DNA from: Ridgeia piscesae
Taxonomy: Eukaryota; Annelida; Polychaeta; Sabellida; Siboglinidae
Assembly: GCA_025642075.2 (NCBI GenBank)
Contig: JAODUO010001067.1
Coordinates: 80,001 to 144,000 of the forward strand
DNA: 64,000 nt
Direction of reading: 5' to 3'
The notes beneath the pieces are model-generated. The model had not been told where the DNA came from, did not search any database, and worked only from the letters and a program-made list of their open reading frames with translations. How positions within the stretch are numbered: the stretch's first letter is position 1; every line of letters begins with the position of its first letter. A program made the position numbers and the translations under genes. This document shows positions 22,404 to 36,400 of the stretch, in pieces.

Positions 22404-24895
22404 TGCGACGTCGTACAATCATTAGACACCGATGTCTTGTGTGTGTTGATGCCGAGACGTTGTACAATCATCAGACACCGATGTCTTGTGTGTGTTGATG
22501 CCGAGACGTTGTACAATCATCAGACACCGATGTCTTGTGTGTGTTGATGCCGAGACGTACAATCATTAGACACCGATGTCTTGTGTGTGTTGATGCCGAG
22601 ACGTACAATCATTAGACACCGATGTCTTGTGTGTGTTGATGCCGAGACGTTGTACAGTCATCAGACACCGATGTATTGTGTGTGTTGATGCCGAGACGTT
22701 GTACAATCATCAGACACCGATGTCTTGTGTGTGTTGATGCCGAGACGTACAATCATCAGACACCGTTGTCTTGTGTGTGTTGATGCCGAGACGTTGTACA
22801 GTCATCAGACACCGATGTATTGTGTGTGTTGATGCCGAGACGTCGTACAATCATCAGACACCGATGTCTTGTGTGTGTTGATGCCGAGACGTACAATCAT
22901 CAGACACCGATGTCTTGTGTGTGTTGATGCCGAGACGTACAATCATCAGACACCGATGTCTTGTGTGTGTTGATGCCGAGACGTCGTACAATCATTAGAC
23001 ACCGATGTATTGTGTGTGTTGATGCCGAGACGTTGTACAATCATTAGACACCGATGTCTTGTGTGTGTTGATGCCGAGACGTTGTACAATCATCAGACAC
23101 CGATGTCTTGTGTGTGTTGATGCCGAGACGTCGTACAATCATCAGACACCGATGTCTTGTGTGTGTTGATGCCGAGACGTACAATCATCAGACACCGATG
23201 TCTTGTGTGTGTTGATGCCGAGACGTACAATCATCAGACACCGATGTCTTGTGTGTGTTGATGCCGAGACGTTGTACAATCATCAGACACCGATGTCTTG
23301 TGTGTGTTGATGCCGAGACGTTGTACAATCATTAGACACCGATGTCTTGTGTGTGTTGATGCCGAGACGTTGTACAATCATTAGACACCGATGTCTTGTG
23401 TGTGTTGATGCCGAGACGTTGTACAATCATTAGACACCGATGTCTTGTGTGTGTTGATGCCGAGACGTTGTACAATCATTAGACACCGATGTCTTGTGTG
23501 TGTTGATGCCGAGACGTTGTACAATCATCAGACACCGATGTCTTGTGTGTGTTGATGCCGAGACGTACAATCATCAGACACCGATGTCTTGTGTGTGTTG
23601 ATGCCGAGACGTACAATCATTAGACACCGATGTCTTGTGTGTGTTGATGCCGAGACGTTGTACAATCATCAGACACCGATGTCTTGTGTGTGTTGATGCC
23701 GAGACGTTGTACAATCATTAGACACCGATGTCTTGTGTGTGTTGATGCCGAGACGTTGTACAATCATCAGACACCGATGTCTTGTGTGTGTTGATGTCGA
23801 GACGTACAATCATTAGACACCGATGTCTTGTGTGTGTTGATGTCGAGACGTACAATCATTAGACACCGATGTCTTGTGTGTGTTGATGCCGAGACGTACA
23901 ATCATTAGACACCGATGTCTTGTGTGTGTTGATGTCGAGACGTACAATCATTAGACACCGATGTCTTGTGTGTGTTGATGTCGAGACGTACAATCATTAG
24001 ACACCGATGTCTTGTGTGTGTTGATGCCGAGACGTACAATCATTAGACACCGATGTCTTGTGTGTGTTGATGTCGAGACGTACAATCATTAGACACCGAT
24101 GTCTTGTGTGTGTTGATGCCGAGACGTACAATCATTAGACACCGATGTCTTGTGTGTGTTGATGCCGAGACGTACAATCATCAGACACCGATGTCTTGTG
24201 TGTGTTGATGCCGAGACGTTGTACAATCATTAGACACCGATGTCTTGTGTGTGTTGATGCCGAGACGTTGTACAATCATTAGACACCGATGTCTTGTGTG
24301 TGTTGATGCCGAGACGTACAATCATCAGACACCGATGTCTTGTGTGTGTTGATGCCGAGACGTTGTACAATCATCAGACACCGATGTCTTGTGTGTGTTG
24401 ATGCCGAGACGTTGTACAATCATCAGACACCGATGTCTTGTGTGTGTTGATGCCGAGACGTACAATCATCAGACACCGATGTCTTGTGTGTGTTGATGCC
24501 GAGACGTACAATCATCAGACACCGATGTCTTGTGTGTGTTGATGTCGAGACGTTGTACAATCATCAGACACCGATGTCTTGTGTGTGTTGATGCCGAGAC
24601 GTTGTACAATCATAGACACCGATGTCTTGTGTGTGTTGATGCCGAGACGTTGTACAATCATCAGACACCGATGTCTTGTGTGTGTTGATGTCGAGACGTT
24701 GTACAATCATCAGACACCGATGTCTTGTGTGTGTTGATGCCGAGACGTTGTACAATCATTAGACACCGATGTCTTGTGTGTGTTGATGCCGAGACGTTGT
24801 ACAATCATCAGACACCGATGTCTTGTGTGTGTTGATGCCGAGACGTTGTACAATCATCAGACACCGATGTCTTGTGTGTGTTGATGTCGAGGACT
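22404..24895. repeat. 49/45-bp minisatellite, about 52 copies
   Basis: The unit holds GACACCGATGTCTTGTGTG, TGTTGATGCCGAGACG and TTGTACAATCATCA. Two length classes coexist: 49 bp with TTGT (or TCGT) before ACAATC and 45 bp without it. Short units cluster at 23780-24180. Other variants are CATCA/CATTA and GATGCC/GATGTC. Confidence 0.97.
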
Positions 24896-26199
<1,304 letters not shown>

Positions 26200-26345
26200 G
26201 CTATACGAATGAGTACCTGGCTACATACATGGAATTTCTGTACAAACAGTCTTCTTTCATTAGTTGCAGCGTCGTGGCTGAATGCTTCCCAGAGAAGTCG
26301 AGACATAGTTAGGTTGGACAGGTGTGTCAGTGTGAGTCAATTGTA
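26200..26345 (+). mobile_element. partial SINE (3' body)
   Basis: Shares ATGAGTACCTGGCTA, GAATGCTTCCCAGAGAAG and TTGGACAGGTGTGT-type blocks with the fuller SINE copies at 42122-42415 (plus) and 58495-58785 (minus). The tRNA head is missing. Confidence 0.6.
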
Positions 26346-26414
26346 GATCAATTTGAGCAATTCTAAGGATTAAAATGTCCGCCATGTAACAACCTTGTTC
26401 GTTACAGGTGCGTA

Positions 26415-26625
26415 GATCGACCCAGAACGAAGGCAACGACACCTACCATAGACAGCGGACGAGGTAAAGTGGCTGACTGAAGCGACACCTGCTTTACCCT
26501 CAGAACGAGGCCGTGCATCACAAGACTGAAGCAATACCTGTTGTTGATTCAGAACGAGGCCGTGGCAGAAGTGACGCCTGTTACAGACTCAGAACGAGGC
26601 AGTAGGTGTCACTGACTGCACCGAC
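26415..26625. repeat. degenerate ~50-bp tandem repeat
   Basis: About four loose copies containing CTGAAGCGACACCTG and CTCAGAACGAGGCCGTG. Confidence 0.75.
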
Positions 26626-26818
26626 AATAGTATTAAGAACTCACGATCGCTCATGTGAAATTAAGTCAGCCGTAACTTATTATAACATTCAGCGTTTTCA
26701 AACAGAACGGTGTCTTATGGAAAGCACGCCATGCGTTTCTAGTTCCCATATCTGAATCATAATACTACGACCAGTGCGAACTCGTGACACTAACGGTTGA
26801 TTACTCGTGTGGTCAGCG

Positions 26819-27109
26819 ATGAGTGACCCTGCATGCAGCGACGAGTCGCCTCCTGCGTCGCCGATCAGAACGCTGCAGTCAGCGTGGTTCGCGGTCACGG
26901 GAGCGGTCATCCTCGCTACTTGCGTGTTCGGCGCGATCTACGTATGGATCGTCTACGCTGGACGTATCAGGCGACGGGTAACCGTTGGTCAGTTCGGCGA
27001 GGCGGTCAAGGGTACGACGTCACACGGCCAGGAATCGGAGCAACGCCACCTCGCCTATCCCCACATGCTCAGCTTCCCGGCGCGTGTGGCAAGCGGGGAC
27101 GACCGGTAG
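26819..27109 (+). CDS. hypothetical small single-pass membrane protein
   Basis: ATG-initiated 96-codon frame in a locally GC-rich block, MSDPACSDESPPASP to ARVASGDDR. It has a polar Ser/Pro/Asp N terminus (1-20), one hydrophobic segment AWFAVTGAVILATCVFGAIY at about 26-45, then IRRRVTV and a hydrophilic tail. The basic residues after the segment suggest a cytoplasmic C terminus. No family recognised, no splice signals checked by homology. It could be a first exon or a chance frame in GC-rich DNA; overlapping frames exist in another phase. Confidence 0.3.
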   Translation: MSDPACSDESPPASPIRTLQSAWFAVTGAVILATCVFGAIYVWIVYAGRIRRRVTVGQFGEAVKGTTSHGQESEQRHLAYPHMLSFPARVASGDDR

Positions 27110-27516
27110 TTACGTCAGTCGCTCTCATACACTAGGGTTAAAGAGAAAGTGCCAGCTCCTGCCCCAGATTGGCCGAACAGAAATTTGTACCGACAAGCCT
27201 GCTGTCTAGAGAGCGTGAGAAAGTTAAACACCGAATGGTTTTGCTCTTATCTATGCGCGCATCGGCACCATTGCCAATCAATTTTGTTTTGAAATTGGAT
27301 GTTTCGTTTACCATTTGAACGTGTTGCAGGCTGAATCTTAAAAATGGTGAGCTTACTAAGATAACAAAACACACACATTGGCAGGCAGTAAACCTTCAAC
27401 AAGCAATTGTAGTTATAAGAACGGAATATTAAATGAAAAAAGAAGATCTAGAAGTTGGTACCCTCGCCTCAAGAACACATGAGCAGGTGTGGCGGAAGGT
27501 GCGACTGAAGCAGGCG
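27110..27516. other. spacer before the 53-bp array
   Basis: No gene-like frame or repeat recognised. Confidence 0.4.
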
Positions 27517-30500
27517 GTTGAATGTCGACGACAACGTAGTCGGTAGTGGCAGTGGCAGTGTACCAGACGGTTGAATGTTGACGACAACGTAGTCGGTAGT
27601 GGCAGTGGCAGTGTACCAGACGGTTGAATGTTGACGACAACGTAGTCGGTAGTGGCAGTGGCAGTGTACCAGACGGTTGAATGTTGACGACAACGTAGTC
27701 GGTAGTGGCAGTGGCAGTGTACCAGACGGTTGAATGTTGACGACAACGTAGTCGGTAGTGGCAGTGGCAGTGTACCAGACGGTTGAATGTCGACGACAAC
27801 GTAGTCGGTAGTGGCAGTGGCAGTGTACCAGACGGTTGAATGTTGACGACAACGTAGTCGGCAGTGGCAGTGTACCAGACGGTTGAATGTTGACGACAAC
27901 GTAGTCGGTAGTGGCAGTGGTAGTGTACCAGACGGTTGAATGTTGACGACAACGTAGTCGTTAGTGGCAGTGGCAGTGTACCAGACGGTTGAATGTTGAC
28001 GACAACGTAGTCGGTAGTGGCAGTGGCAGTGTACCAGACGGTTGAATGTTGACGACAACGTAGTCGGTAGTGGCAGTGGCAGTGTACCAGACGGTTGAAT
28101 GTTGACGACAACGTAGTCGGTAGTGGCAGTGGCAGTGTACCAGACGGTTGAATGTTGACGACAACGTAGTCGGTAGTGGCAGTGGCAGTGTACCAGACGG
28201 TTGAATGTTGACGACAACGTAGTCGGTAGTGGCAGTGGCAGTGTACCAGACGGTTGAATGTTGACGACAACGTAGTCGTTAGTGGCAGTGGCAGTGTACC
28301 AGACGGTTGAATGTTGACGACAACGTAGTCGGCAGTGGCAGTGGCAGTGTACCAGACGGTTGAATGTTGACGACAACGTAGTCGTTAGTGGCAGTGGCAG
28401 TGTACCAGACGGTTGAATGTTGACGACAACGTAGTCGGTAGTGGCAGTGGTAGTGTACCAGACGGTTGAATGTTGACGACAACGTAGTCGTTAGTGGCAG
28501 TGGCAGTGTACCAGCCGGTTGAATGTTGACGACAACGTAGTCGGTAGTGGCAGTGGCAGTGTACCAGACGGTTGAATGTCGACGACAACGTAGTCGGTAG
28601 TGGCAGTGGCAGTGTACCAGACGGTTGAATGTCGACGACAACGTAGTCGGCAGTGGCAGTGGCAGTGTACCAGACGGTTGAATGTTGACGACAACGTAGT
28701 CGGCAGTGGCAGTGGCAGTGTACCAGACGGTTGAATGTCGACGACAACGTAGTCGGTAGTGGCAGTGGCAGTGTACCAGACGGTTGAATGTCGACGACAA
28801 CGTAGTCGGTAGTGGCAGTGGCAGTGTACCAGACGGTTGAATGTTGACGACAACGTAGTCGGTAGTGGCAGTGGTAGTGTATCAGACGGTTGAATGTTGA
28901 CGACAACGTAGTCGGTAGTGGCAGTGGCAGTGTATCAGACGGTTGAATGTTGACGACAACGTAGTCGGTAGTGGCAGTGGCAGTGTACCAGACGGTTGAA
29001 TGTTGACGACAACGTAGTCGGTAGTGGCAGTGGCAGTGTACCAGACGGTTGAATGTTGACGACAACGTAGTCGGTAGTGGCAGTGGCAGTGTACCAGACG
29101 GTTGAATGTTGACGACAACGTAGTCGGTAGTGGCAGTGGCAGTGTACCAGACGGTTGAATGTCGACGACAACGTAGTCGGTAGTGGCAGTGGCAGTGTAC
29201 CAGACGGTTGAATGTTGACGACAACGTAGTCGGCAGTGGCAGTGGCAGTGTACCAGACGGTTGAATGTTGACGACAACGTAGTCGGCAGTGGCAGTGGCA
29301 GTGTACCAGACGGTTGAATGTTGACGACAACGTAGTCGGTAGTGGCAGTGGCAGTGTACCAGACGGTTGAATGTTGACGACAACGTAGTCGGTAGTGGCA
29401 GTGGTAGTGTACCAGACGGTTGAATGTTGACGACAACGTAGTCGTTAGTGGCAGTGGCAGTGTACCAGACGGTTGAATGTTGACGACAACGTAGTCGGTA
29501 GTGGCAGTGGCAGTGTACCAGACGGTTGAATGTTGACGACAACGTAGCCGGTAGTGGCAGTGGCAGTGTACCAGACGGTTGAATGTTGACGACAACGTAG
29601 TCGGTAGTGGCAGTGGCAGTGTACCAGCCGGTTGAATGTTGACGACAACGTAGTCGGTAGTGGCAGTGGCAGTGTACCAGCCGGTTGAATGTTGACGACA
29701 ACGTAGTCGGTAGTGGCAGTGGCAGTGTACCAGACAGTTGAATGTTGACGACAACGTAGTCGGTAGTGGCAGTGGCAGTGTACCAGACGGTTGAATGTTG
29801 ACGACAACGTAGTCGGTAGTGGCAGTGGCAGTGTACCAGACGGTTGAATGTTGACGACAACGTAGTCGGTAGTGGCAGTGGCAGTGTACCAGACGGTTGA
29901 ATGTTGACGACAACGTAGTCGGTAGTGGCAGTGGCAGTGTACCAGACGGTTGAATGTTGACGACAACGTAGTCGTTAGTGGCAGTGGCAGTGTACCAGAC
30001 GGTTGAATGTTGACGACAACGTAGTCGGCAGTGGCAGTGGCAGTGTACCAGACGGTTGAATGTTGACGACAACGTAGTCGTTAGTGGCAGTGGCAGTGTA
30101 CCAGACGGTTGAATGTTGACGACAACGTAGTCGGTAGTGGCAGTGGTAGTGTACCAGACGGTTGAATGTTGACGACAACGTAGTCGTTAGTGGCAGTGGC
30201 AGTGTACCAGCCGGTTGAATGTTGACGACAACGTAGTCGGTAGTGGCAGTGGCAGTGTACCAGACGGTTGAATGTCGACGACAACGTAGTCGGTAGTGGC
30301 AGTGGCAGTGTACCAGACGGTTGAATGTCGACGACAACGTAGTCGGCAGTGGCAGTGGCAGTGTACCAGACGGTTGAATGTCGACGACAACGTAGTCGGC
30401 AGTGGCAGTGGCAGTGTACCAGACGGTTGAATGTCGACGACAACGTAGTCGGCAGTGGCAGTGGCAGTGTACCAGACGGTTGAATGTCGACGACAACGTA

Positions 30501-32590
30501 GTCGGTAGTGGCAGTGGCAGTGTACCAGACGGTTGAATGTTGACGACAACGTAGTCGGTAGTGGCAGTGGCAGTGTACCAGACGGTTGAATGTTGACGAC
30601 AACGTAGTCGGTAGTGGCAGTGGTAGTGTATCAGACGGTTGAATGTTGACGACAACGTAGTCGGTAGTGGCAGTGGCAGTGTACCAGACGGTTGAATGTT
30701 GACGACAACGTAGTCGGTAGTGGCAGTGGCAGTGTACCAGACGGTTGAATGTTGACGACAACGTAGTCGGTAGTGGCAGTGGCAGTGTACCAGACGGTTG
30801 AATGTTGACGACAACGTAGTCGGTAGTGGCAGTGGTAGTGTACCAGACGGTTGAATGTTGACGACAACGTAGTCGTTAGTGGCAGTGGCAGTGTACCAGC
30901 CGGTTGAATGTTGACGACAACGTAGTCGGTAGTGGCAGTGGCAGTGTACCAGACGGTTGAATGTCGACGACAACGTAGTCGGTAGTGGCAGTGGCAGTGT
31001 ACCAGACGGTTGAATGTCGACGACAACGTAGTCGGCAGTGGCAGTGGCAGTGTACCAGACGGTTGAATGTCGACGACAACGTAGTCGGCAGTGGCAGTGG
31101 CAGTGTACCAGACGGTTGAATGTCGACGACAACGTAGTCGGCAGTGGCAGTGGCAGTGTACCAGACGGTTGAATGTCGACGACAACGTAGTCGGTAGTGG
31201 CAGTGGCAGTGTACCAGACGGTTGAATGTTGACGACAACGTAGTCGGTAGTGGCAGTGGCAGTGTACCAGACGGTTGAATGTTGACGACAACGTAGTCGG
31301 TAGTGGCAGTGGTAGTGTATCAGACGGTTGAATGTTGACGACAACGTAGTCGGTAGTGGCAGTGGCAGTGTACCAGACGGTTGAATGTTGACGACAACGT
31401 AGTCGGTAGTGGCAGTGGCAGTGTACCAGACGGTTGAATGTTGACGACAACGTAGTCGGTAGTGGCAGTGGCAGTGTACCAGACGGTTGAATGTTGACGA
31501 CAACGTAGTCGGTAGTGGCAGTGGCAGTGTACCAGACGGTTGAATGTTGACGACAACGTAGTCGGTAGTGGCAGTGGCAGTGTACCAGACGGTTGAATGT
31601 TGACGACAACGTAGTCGGTAGTGGCAGTGGCAGTGTACCAGACGGTTGAATGTTGACGACAACGTAGTCGGTAGTGGCAGTGGCAGTGTACCAGACGGTT
31701 GAATGTTGACGACAACGTAGTCGGTAGTGGCAGTGGTAGTGTACCAGACGGTTGAATGTTGACGACAACGTAGTCGGTAGTGGCAGTGGTAGTGTACCAG
31801 ACGGTTGAATGTTGACGACTACGTAGTCGGTAGTGGCAGTGGCAGTGTACCAGACGGTTGAATGTTGACGACAACGTAGTCGGTAGTGGCAGTGGCAGTG
31901 TACCAGACGGTTGAATGTCGACGACAACGTAGTCGGTAGTGGCAGTGGCAGTGTACCAGACGGTTGAATGTCGACGACAACGTAGTCGGTAGTGGCAGTG
32001 GCAGTGTACCAGACGGTTGAATGTTGACGACAACGTAGTCGGTAGTGGCAGTGGCAGTGTACCAGACGGTTGAATGTTGACGACAACGTAGTCGGTAGTG
32101 GCAGTGGCAGTGTACCAGCCGGTTGAATGTTGACGACAACGTAGTCGGTAGTGGCAGTGGCAGTGTACCAGCCGGTTGAATGTTGACGACAACGTAGTCG
32201 GTAGTGGCAGTGGCAGTGTACCAGACGGTTGAATGTTGACGACAACGTAGTCGGTAGTGGCAGTGGCAGTGTACCAGACAGTTGAATGTTGACGACAACG
32301 TAGTCGGTAGTGGCAGTGGCAGTGTACCAGACGGTTGAATGTTGACCACAACGTAGTCGGTAGTGGCAGTGGCAGTGTACCAGACAGTTGAATGTTGACG
32401 ACAACGTAGTCGGTAGTGGCAGTGGCAGTGTACCAGACGGTTGAATGTTGACGACAACGTAGTCGGTAGTGGCAGTGGCAGTGTACCAGACAGTTGAATG
32501 TTGACGACAACGTAGTCGGTAGTGGCAGTGGCAGTGTACCAGACGGTTGAATGTTGACGACAACGTAGTCGGTAGTGGCAGTGGCAGTCG
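27517..32590. repeat. 53-bp minisatellite, about 95 copies
   Basis: The unit is ACCAGACGGTTGAATGT, TGACGACAACGTAGTCGG and TAGTGGCAGTGGCAGTGT. Variants: GTTGAC/GTCGAC, CGGTAG/CGGCAG/CGTTAG, GACGG/GCCGG, GGCAG/GGTAG. Because 53 is not a multiple of three and the unit lacks minus-strand stops, all three minus frames are open for up to 862 codons; this is not coding. Groups of variants repeat as larger blocks, e.g. 30187-30549 and 30876-31238, 13 units apart. Confidence 0.98.
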
Positions 32591-32929
32591 TTAGTACCAG
32601 TCGGGTTGACCTGCTGCACTTGTCTTGCCGCTGGCTTGCTCCATCTATGTAGCATATACTAATATTATGCAGACTAAATATAAGCTTAGAAACTGTAGAC
32701 GTCCATCAAGCAATTAAACAATCAGTTTAATTTTGACACCACATATCTTTACGAGTTAGATTCGTGGGTGCTCACATGTCAAGCAAAGTAAACAAGCAGG
32801 TTACAAATGTGAACATTACATTAGGACACAATGTGTATGTATTACATAAGATGAACATATTAAAAGTACACATTGCGATTGTAAGGCAATGTTGAATACT
32901 TTTCACACGATATCGTTATCTTGTAAAAG
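32591..32929. other. spacer, nothing recognised
   Basis: AT-rich unique sequence between the 53-bp array and a dispersed repeat. Confidence 0.4.
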
Positions 32930-33110
32930 TATATCGTTATTTTAATTTTATTTCATTGTTGGCCTGAGAGCCAATCAGCGTCTCTACCCTAATCTGGGGT
33001 AAGGCCGCCCTGGCGGTTACAACTGCAGCCCATTAATTCCCCAGGCAGAGTTGAAGGGCTGAACAGTGCTGCCACCTCACGGAGCCTGGGTAATCGAGGC
33101 TACCCTCCAC
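32930..33110 (+). repeat. dispersed repeat family A, copy 2
   Basis: Contains GCCTGAGAGCCAATCAGCGT, CTCTACCCTAATCTGGGGTA, GTTGAAGGGCTGAACAGTGC and TGCCACCTCACGGAGCCTGG. Same block order as the copies at 8560 and 43140. Confidence 0.75.
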
Positions 33111-33496
33111 ATAGCTCCTGTGACAACAGCCTCTCCCTCAGCACGAACAGCCGACGATGGATGGTCTGTTGCCTTTAGTTTCAGTTTTCACGATGACTGC
33201 TGGAATGAGTCTAGGTCCTGCCATGCACTATTTGGGATGCACGGTTTGCCATTTGGTCGTATATGTCCAACTAACACACTTCCGTGTGTGTTACTCTCTT
33301 TGCATCTGCGTCGAGTGAAAACATGTTTTATTGTGAACAAAATACGGGTCAACGTGGAGAGTATGTTAACGCTCTGTCGTGTTAAACGCAAAATAGGTCT
33401 GCTTTGCCTATTCGTTTGTGTTCAGCCACGCGTGACGAACGGTGCTCAACAACGCACTTCATAATATGTCGCATTTTTTTTCGAGCTGGCTGAGGA
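33111..33496. other. left flank of the 60-bp array
   Basis: The last part (about 33412-33496) is similar to 41218-41340: TCGTTTGTGTT, AGCCACGCGTGACGA and TCGAGCTGGCTGAGGAGGCA match diverged counterparts there. It therefore belongs to an interspersed element in which the array arose. Confidence 0.5.
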
Positions 33497-36400
33497 GGCA
33501 CACCGACTCGGTCTTGTAAATGATTCGTGTTATTAGGACACACTGTTCGGTTTGTTAGGACACCGACTCGGTCTTGTAAATGATTCGTGTTATTAGGACA
33601 CACTGTTCGGTTTGTTAGAACACCGACTCGGTCTTGTAAATGATTGGTGTTATTAGGACACACTGTTCGGTTTGTTAGGACACCGACTCGGTCTTGTAAA
33701 TGATTGGTGTTATTAGGACACACTGTTCGGTTTGTTAGGACACCGACTCGATCTTGTAAATGATTGGTGTTATTAGGACACACTGTTCGGTTTGTTAGGA
33801 CACCGACTCGGTCTTGTACATGATTCGTGTTATTAGAACACACTGTTCGGTTTGTTAGGACACCGACTCGGTCTTGTAAATGATTGGTGTTATTAGGACA
33901 CACTGTTCGGTTTGTTAGGACACCGACTCGATCTTGTATATGATTCGTGTTATTAGGACACACTGTTCGGTTTGTTAGGACACCGACTCGATCTTGTATA
34001 TGATTCGTGTTATTAGGACACACTGTTCGGTTTGTTAGGACACCGACTCGGTCTTGTAAATGATTGGTGTTATTAGGACACACTGTTCGGTTTGTTAGGA
34101 CACCGACTCGATCTTGTATATGATTCGTGTTATTAGGACACACTGTTCGGTTTGTTAGAACACCGACTCGGTCTTGTATATGATTGGTGTTATTAGGACA
34201 CACTGTTCGGTTTGTTAGGACACCGACTCGGTCTTGTATATGATTGGTGTTATTAGGACACACTGTTCGGTTTGTTAGAACACCGACTCGGTCTTGTATA
34301 TGATTGGTGTTATTAGGACACACTGTTCGGTTTGTTAGAACACCGACTCGGTCTTGTATATGATTGGTGTTATTAGGACACACTGTTCGGTTTGTTAGGA
34401 CACCGACTCGATCTTGTATATGATTGGTGTTATTAGGACACACTGTTCGGTTTGTTAGGACACCGACTCGTCTTGTAATGATTGGTGTTATTAGGACACA
34501 CTGTTCGGTTTGTTAGACACCGACTCGTCTTGTATATGATTGGTGTTATTAGGACACACTGTTCGGTTTGTTAGACACCGACTCGTCTTGTAATGATTGT
34601 GTTATTAGGACACACTGTTCGGTTTGTTAGGACACCGACTCGATCTTGTATATGATTGTGTTATTAGACACACTGTTCGGTTTGTTAAACACCGACTCGT
34701 CTTGTATATGATTGTGTTATTAGGACACACTGTTCGGTTTGTTAAACCGACTCGATCTTGTATATGATTGTGTTATTAGGACACACTGTTCGGTTTGTTA
34801 AACACCGACTCGGTCTTGTATATGATTGGTGTTATTAGGACACACTGTTCGGTTTGTTAGGACACCGACTCGATCTTGTACATGATTGGTGTTATTAGGA
34901 CACACTGTTCGGTTTGTTAGAACACCGACTCGATCTTGTACATGATTGGTGTTATTAGGACACACTGTTCGGTTTGTTAAAACACCGACTCGATCTTGTA
35001 TATGATTGGTGTTATTAGGACACACTGTTCGGTTTGTTAGAACACCGACTCGATCTTGTATATGATTGGTGTTATTAGGACACACTGTTCGGTTTGTTAG
35101 AACACCGACTCGGTCTTGTATATGATTGGTGTTATTAGGACACACTGTTCGGTTTGTTAGGACACCGACTCGGTCTTGTATATGATTGGTGTTATTAGGA
35201 CACACTGTTCGGTTTGTTAGGACACCGACTCGGTCTTGTATATGATTGGTGTTATTAGGACACACTGTTCGGTTTGTTAGGACACCGACTCGATCTTGTA
35301 TATGATTGGTGTTATTAGAACACACTGTTCGGTTTGTTAGGACACCGACTCGGTCTTGTATATGATTGGTGTTATTAGGACACACTGTTCGGTTTGTTAG
35401 GACACCGACTCGGTCTTGTATATGATTGGTGTTATTAGGACACACTGTTCGGTTTGTTAAAACACCGACTCGATCTTGTATATGATTGGTGTTATTAGGA
35501 CACACTGTTCGGTTTGTTAAAACACCGACTCGATCTTGTATATGATTGGTGTTATTAGGACACACTGTTCGGTTTGTTAGAACACCGACTCGATCTTGTA
35601 TATGATTGGTGTTATTAGGACACACTGTTCGGTTTGTTAGAACACCGACTCGATCTTGTACATGATTGGTGTTATTAGGACACACTGTTCGGTTTGTTAG
35701 AACACCGACTCGATCTTGTATATGATTGGTGTTATTAGGACACACTGTTCGGTTTGTTAAAACACCGACTCGATCTTGTATATGATTCGTGTTATTAGGA
35801 CACACTGTTCGGTTTGTTAGAACACCGACTCGATCTTGTATATGATTGGTGTTATTAGGACACACTGTTCGGTTTGTTAGGACACCGACTCGATCTTGTA
35901 TATGATTGGTGTTATTAGGACACACTGTTCGGTTTGTTAAAACACCGACTCGATCTTGTATATGATTGGTGTTATTAGGACACACTGTTCGGTTTGTTAG
36001 GACACCGACTCGATCTTGTATATGATTCGTGTTATTAGGACACACTGTTCGGTTTGTTAGGACACCGACTCGATCTTGTATATGATTGGTGTTATTAGGA
36101 CACACTGTTCGGTTTGTTAGGACACCGACTCGATCTTGTATATGATGGTGTTATTAGGACACACTGTTCGGTTTGTTAGGACACCGACTCGATCTTGTAT
36201 ATGATTGGTGTTATTAGGACACACTGTTCGGTTTGTTAGGACACCGACTCGGTCTTGTATATGATTGGTGTTATTAGGACACACTGTTCGGTTTGTTAGG
36301 ACACCGACTCGATCTTGTATATGAATGGTGTTATTAGGACACACTGTTCGGTTTGTTAGGACACCGACTCGATCTTGTATATGAATGGTGTTATTAGGAC

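Noticed and set aside
27413..32655. Minus-strand open frames of up to 862 codons across the 53-bp array
   Set aside because: 53 is not a multiple of three and the unit has no stop on that strand, so all three frames are open everywhere. Variation is not concentrated at silent sites.
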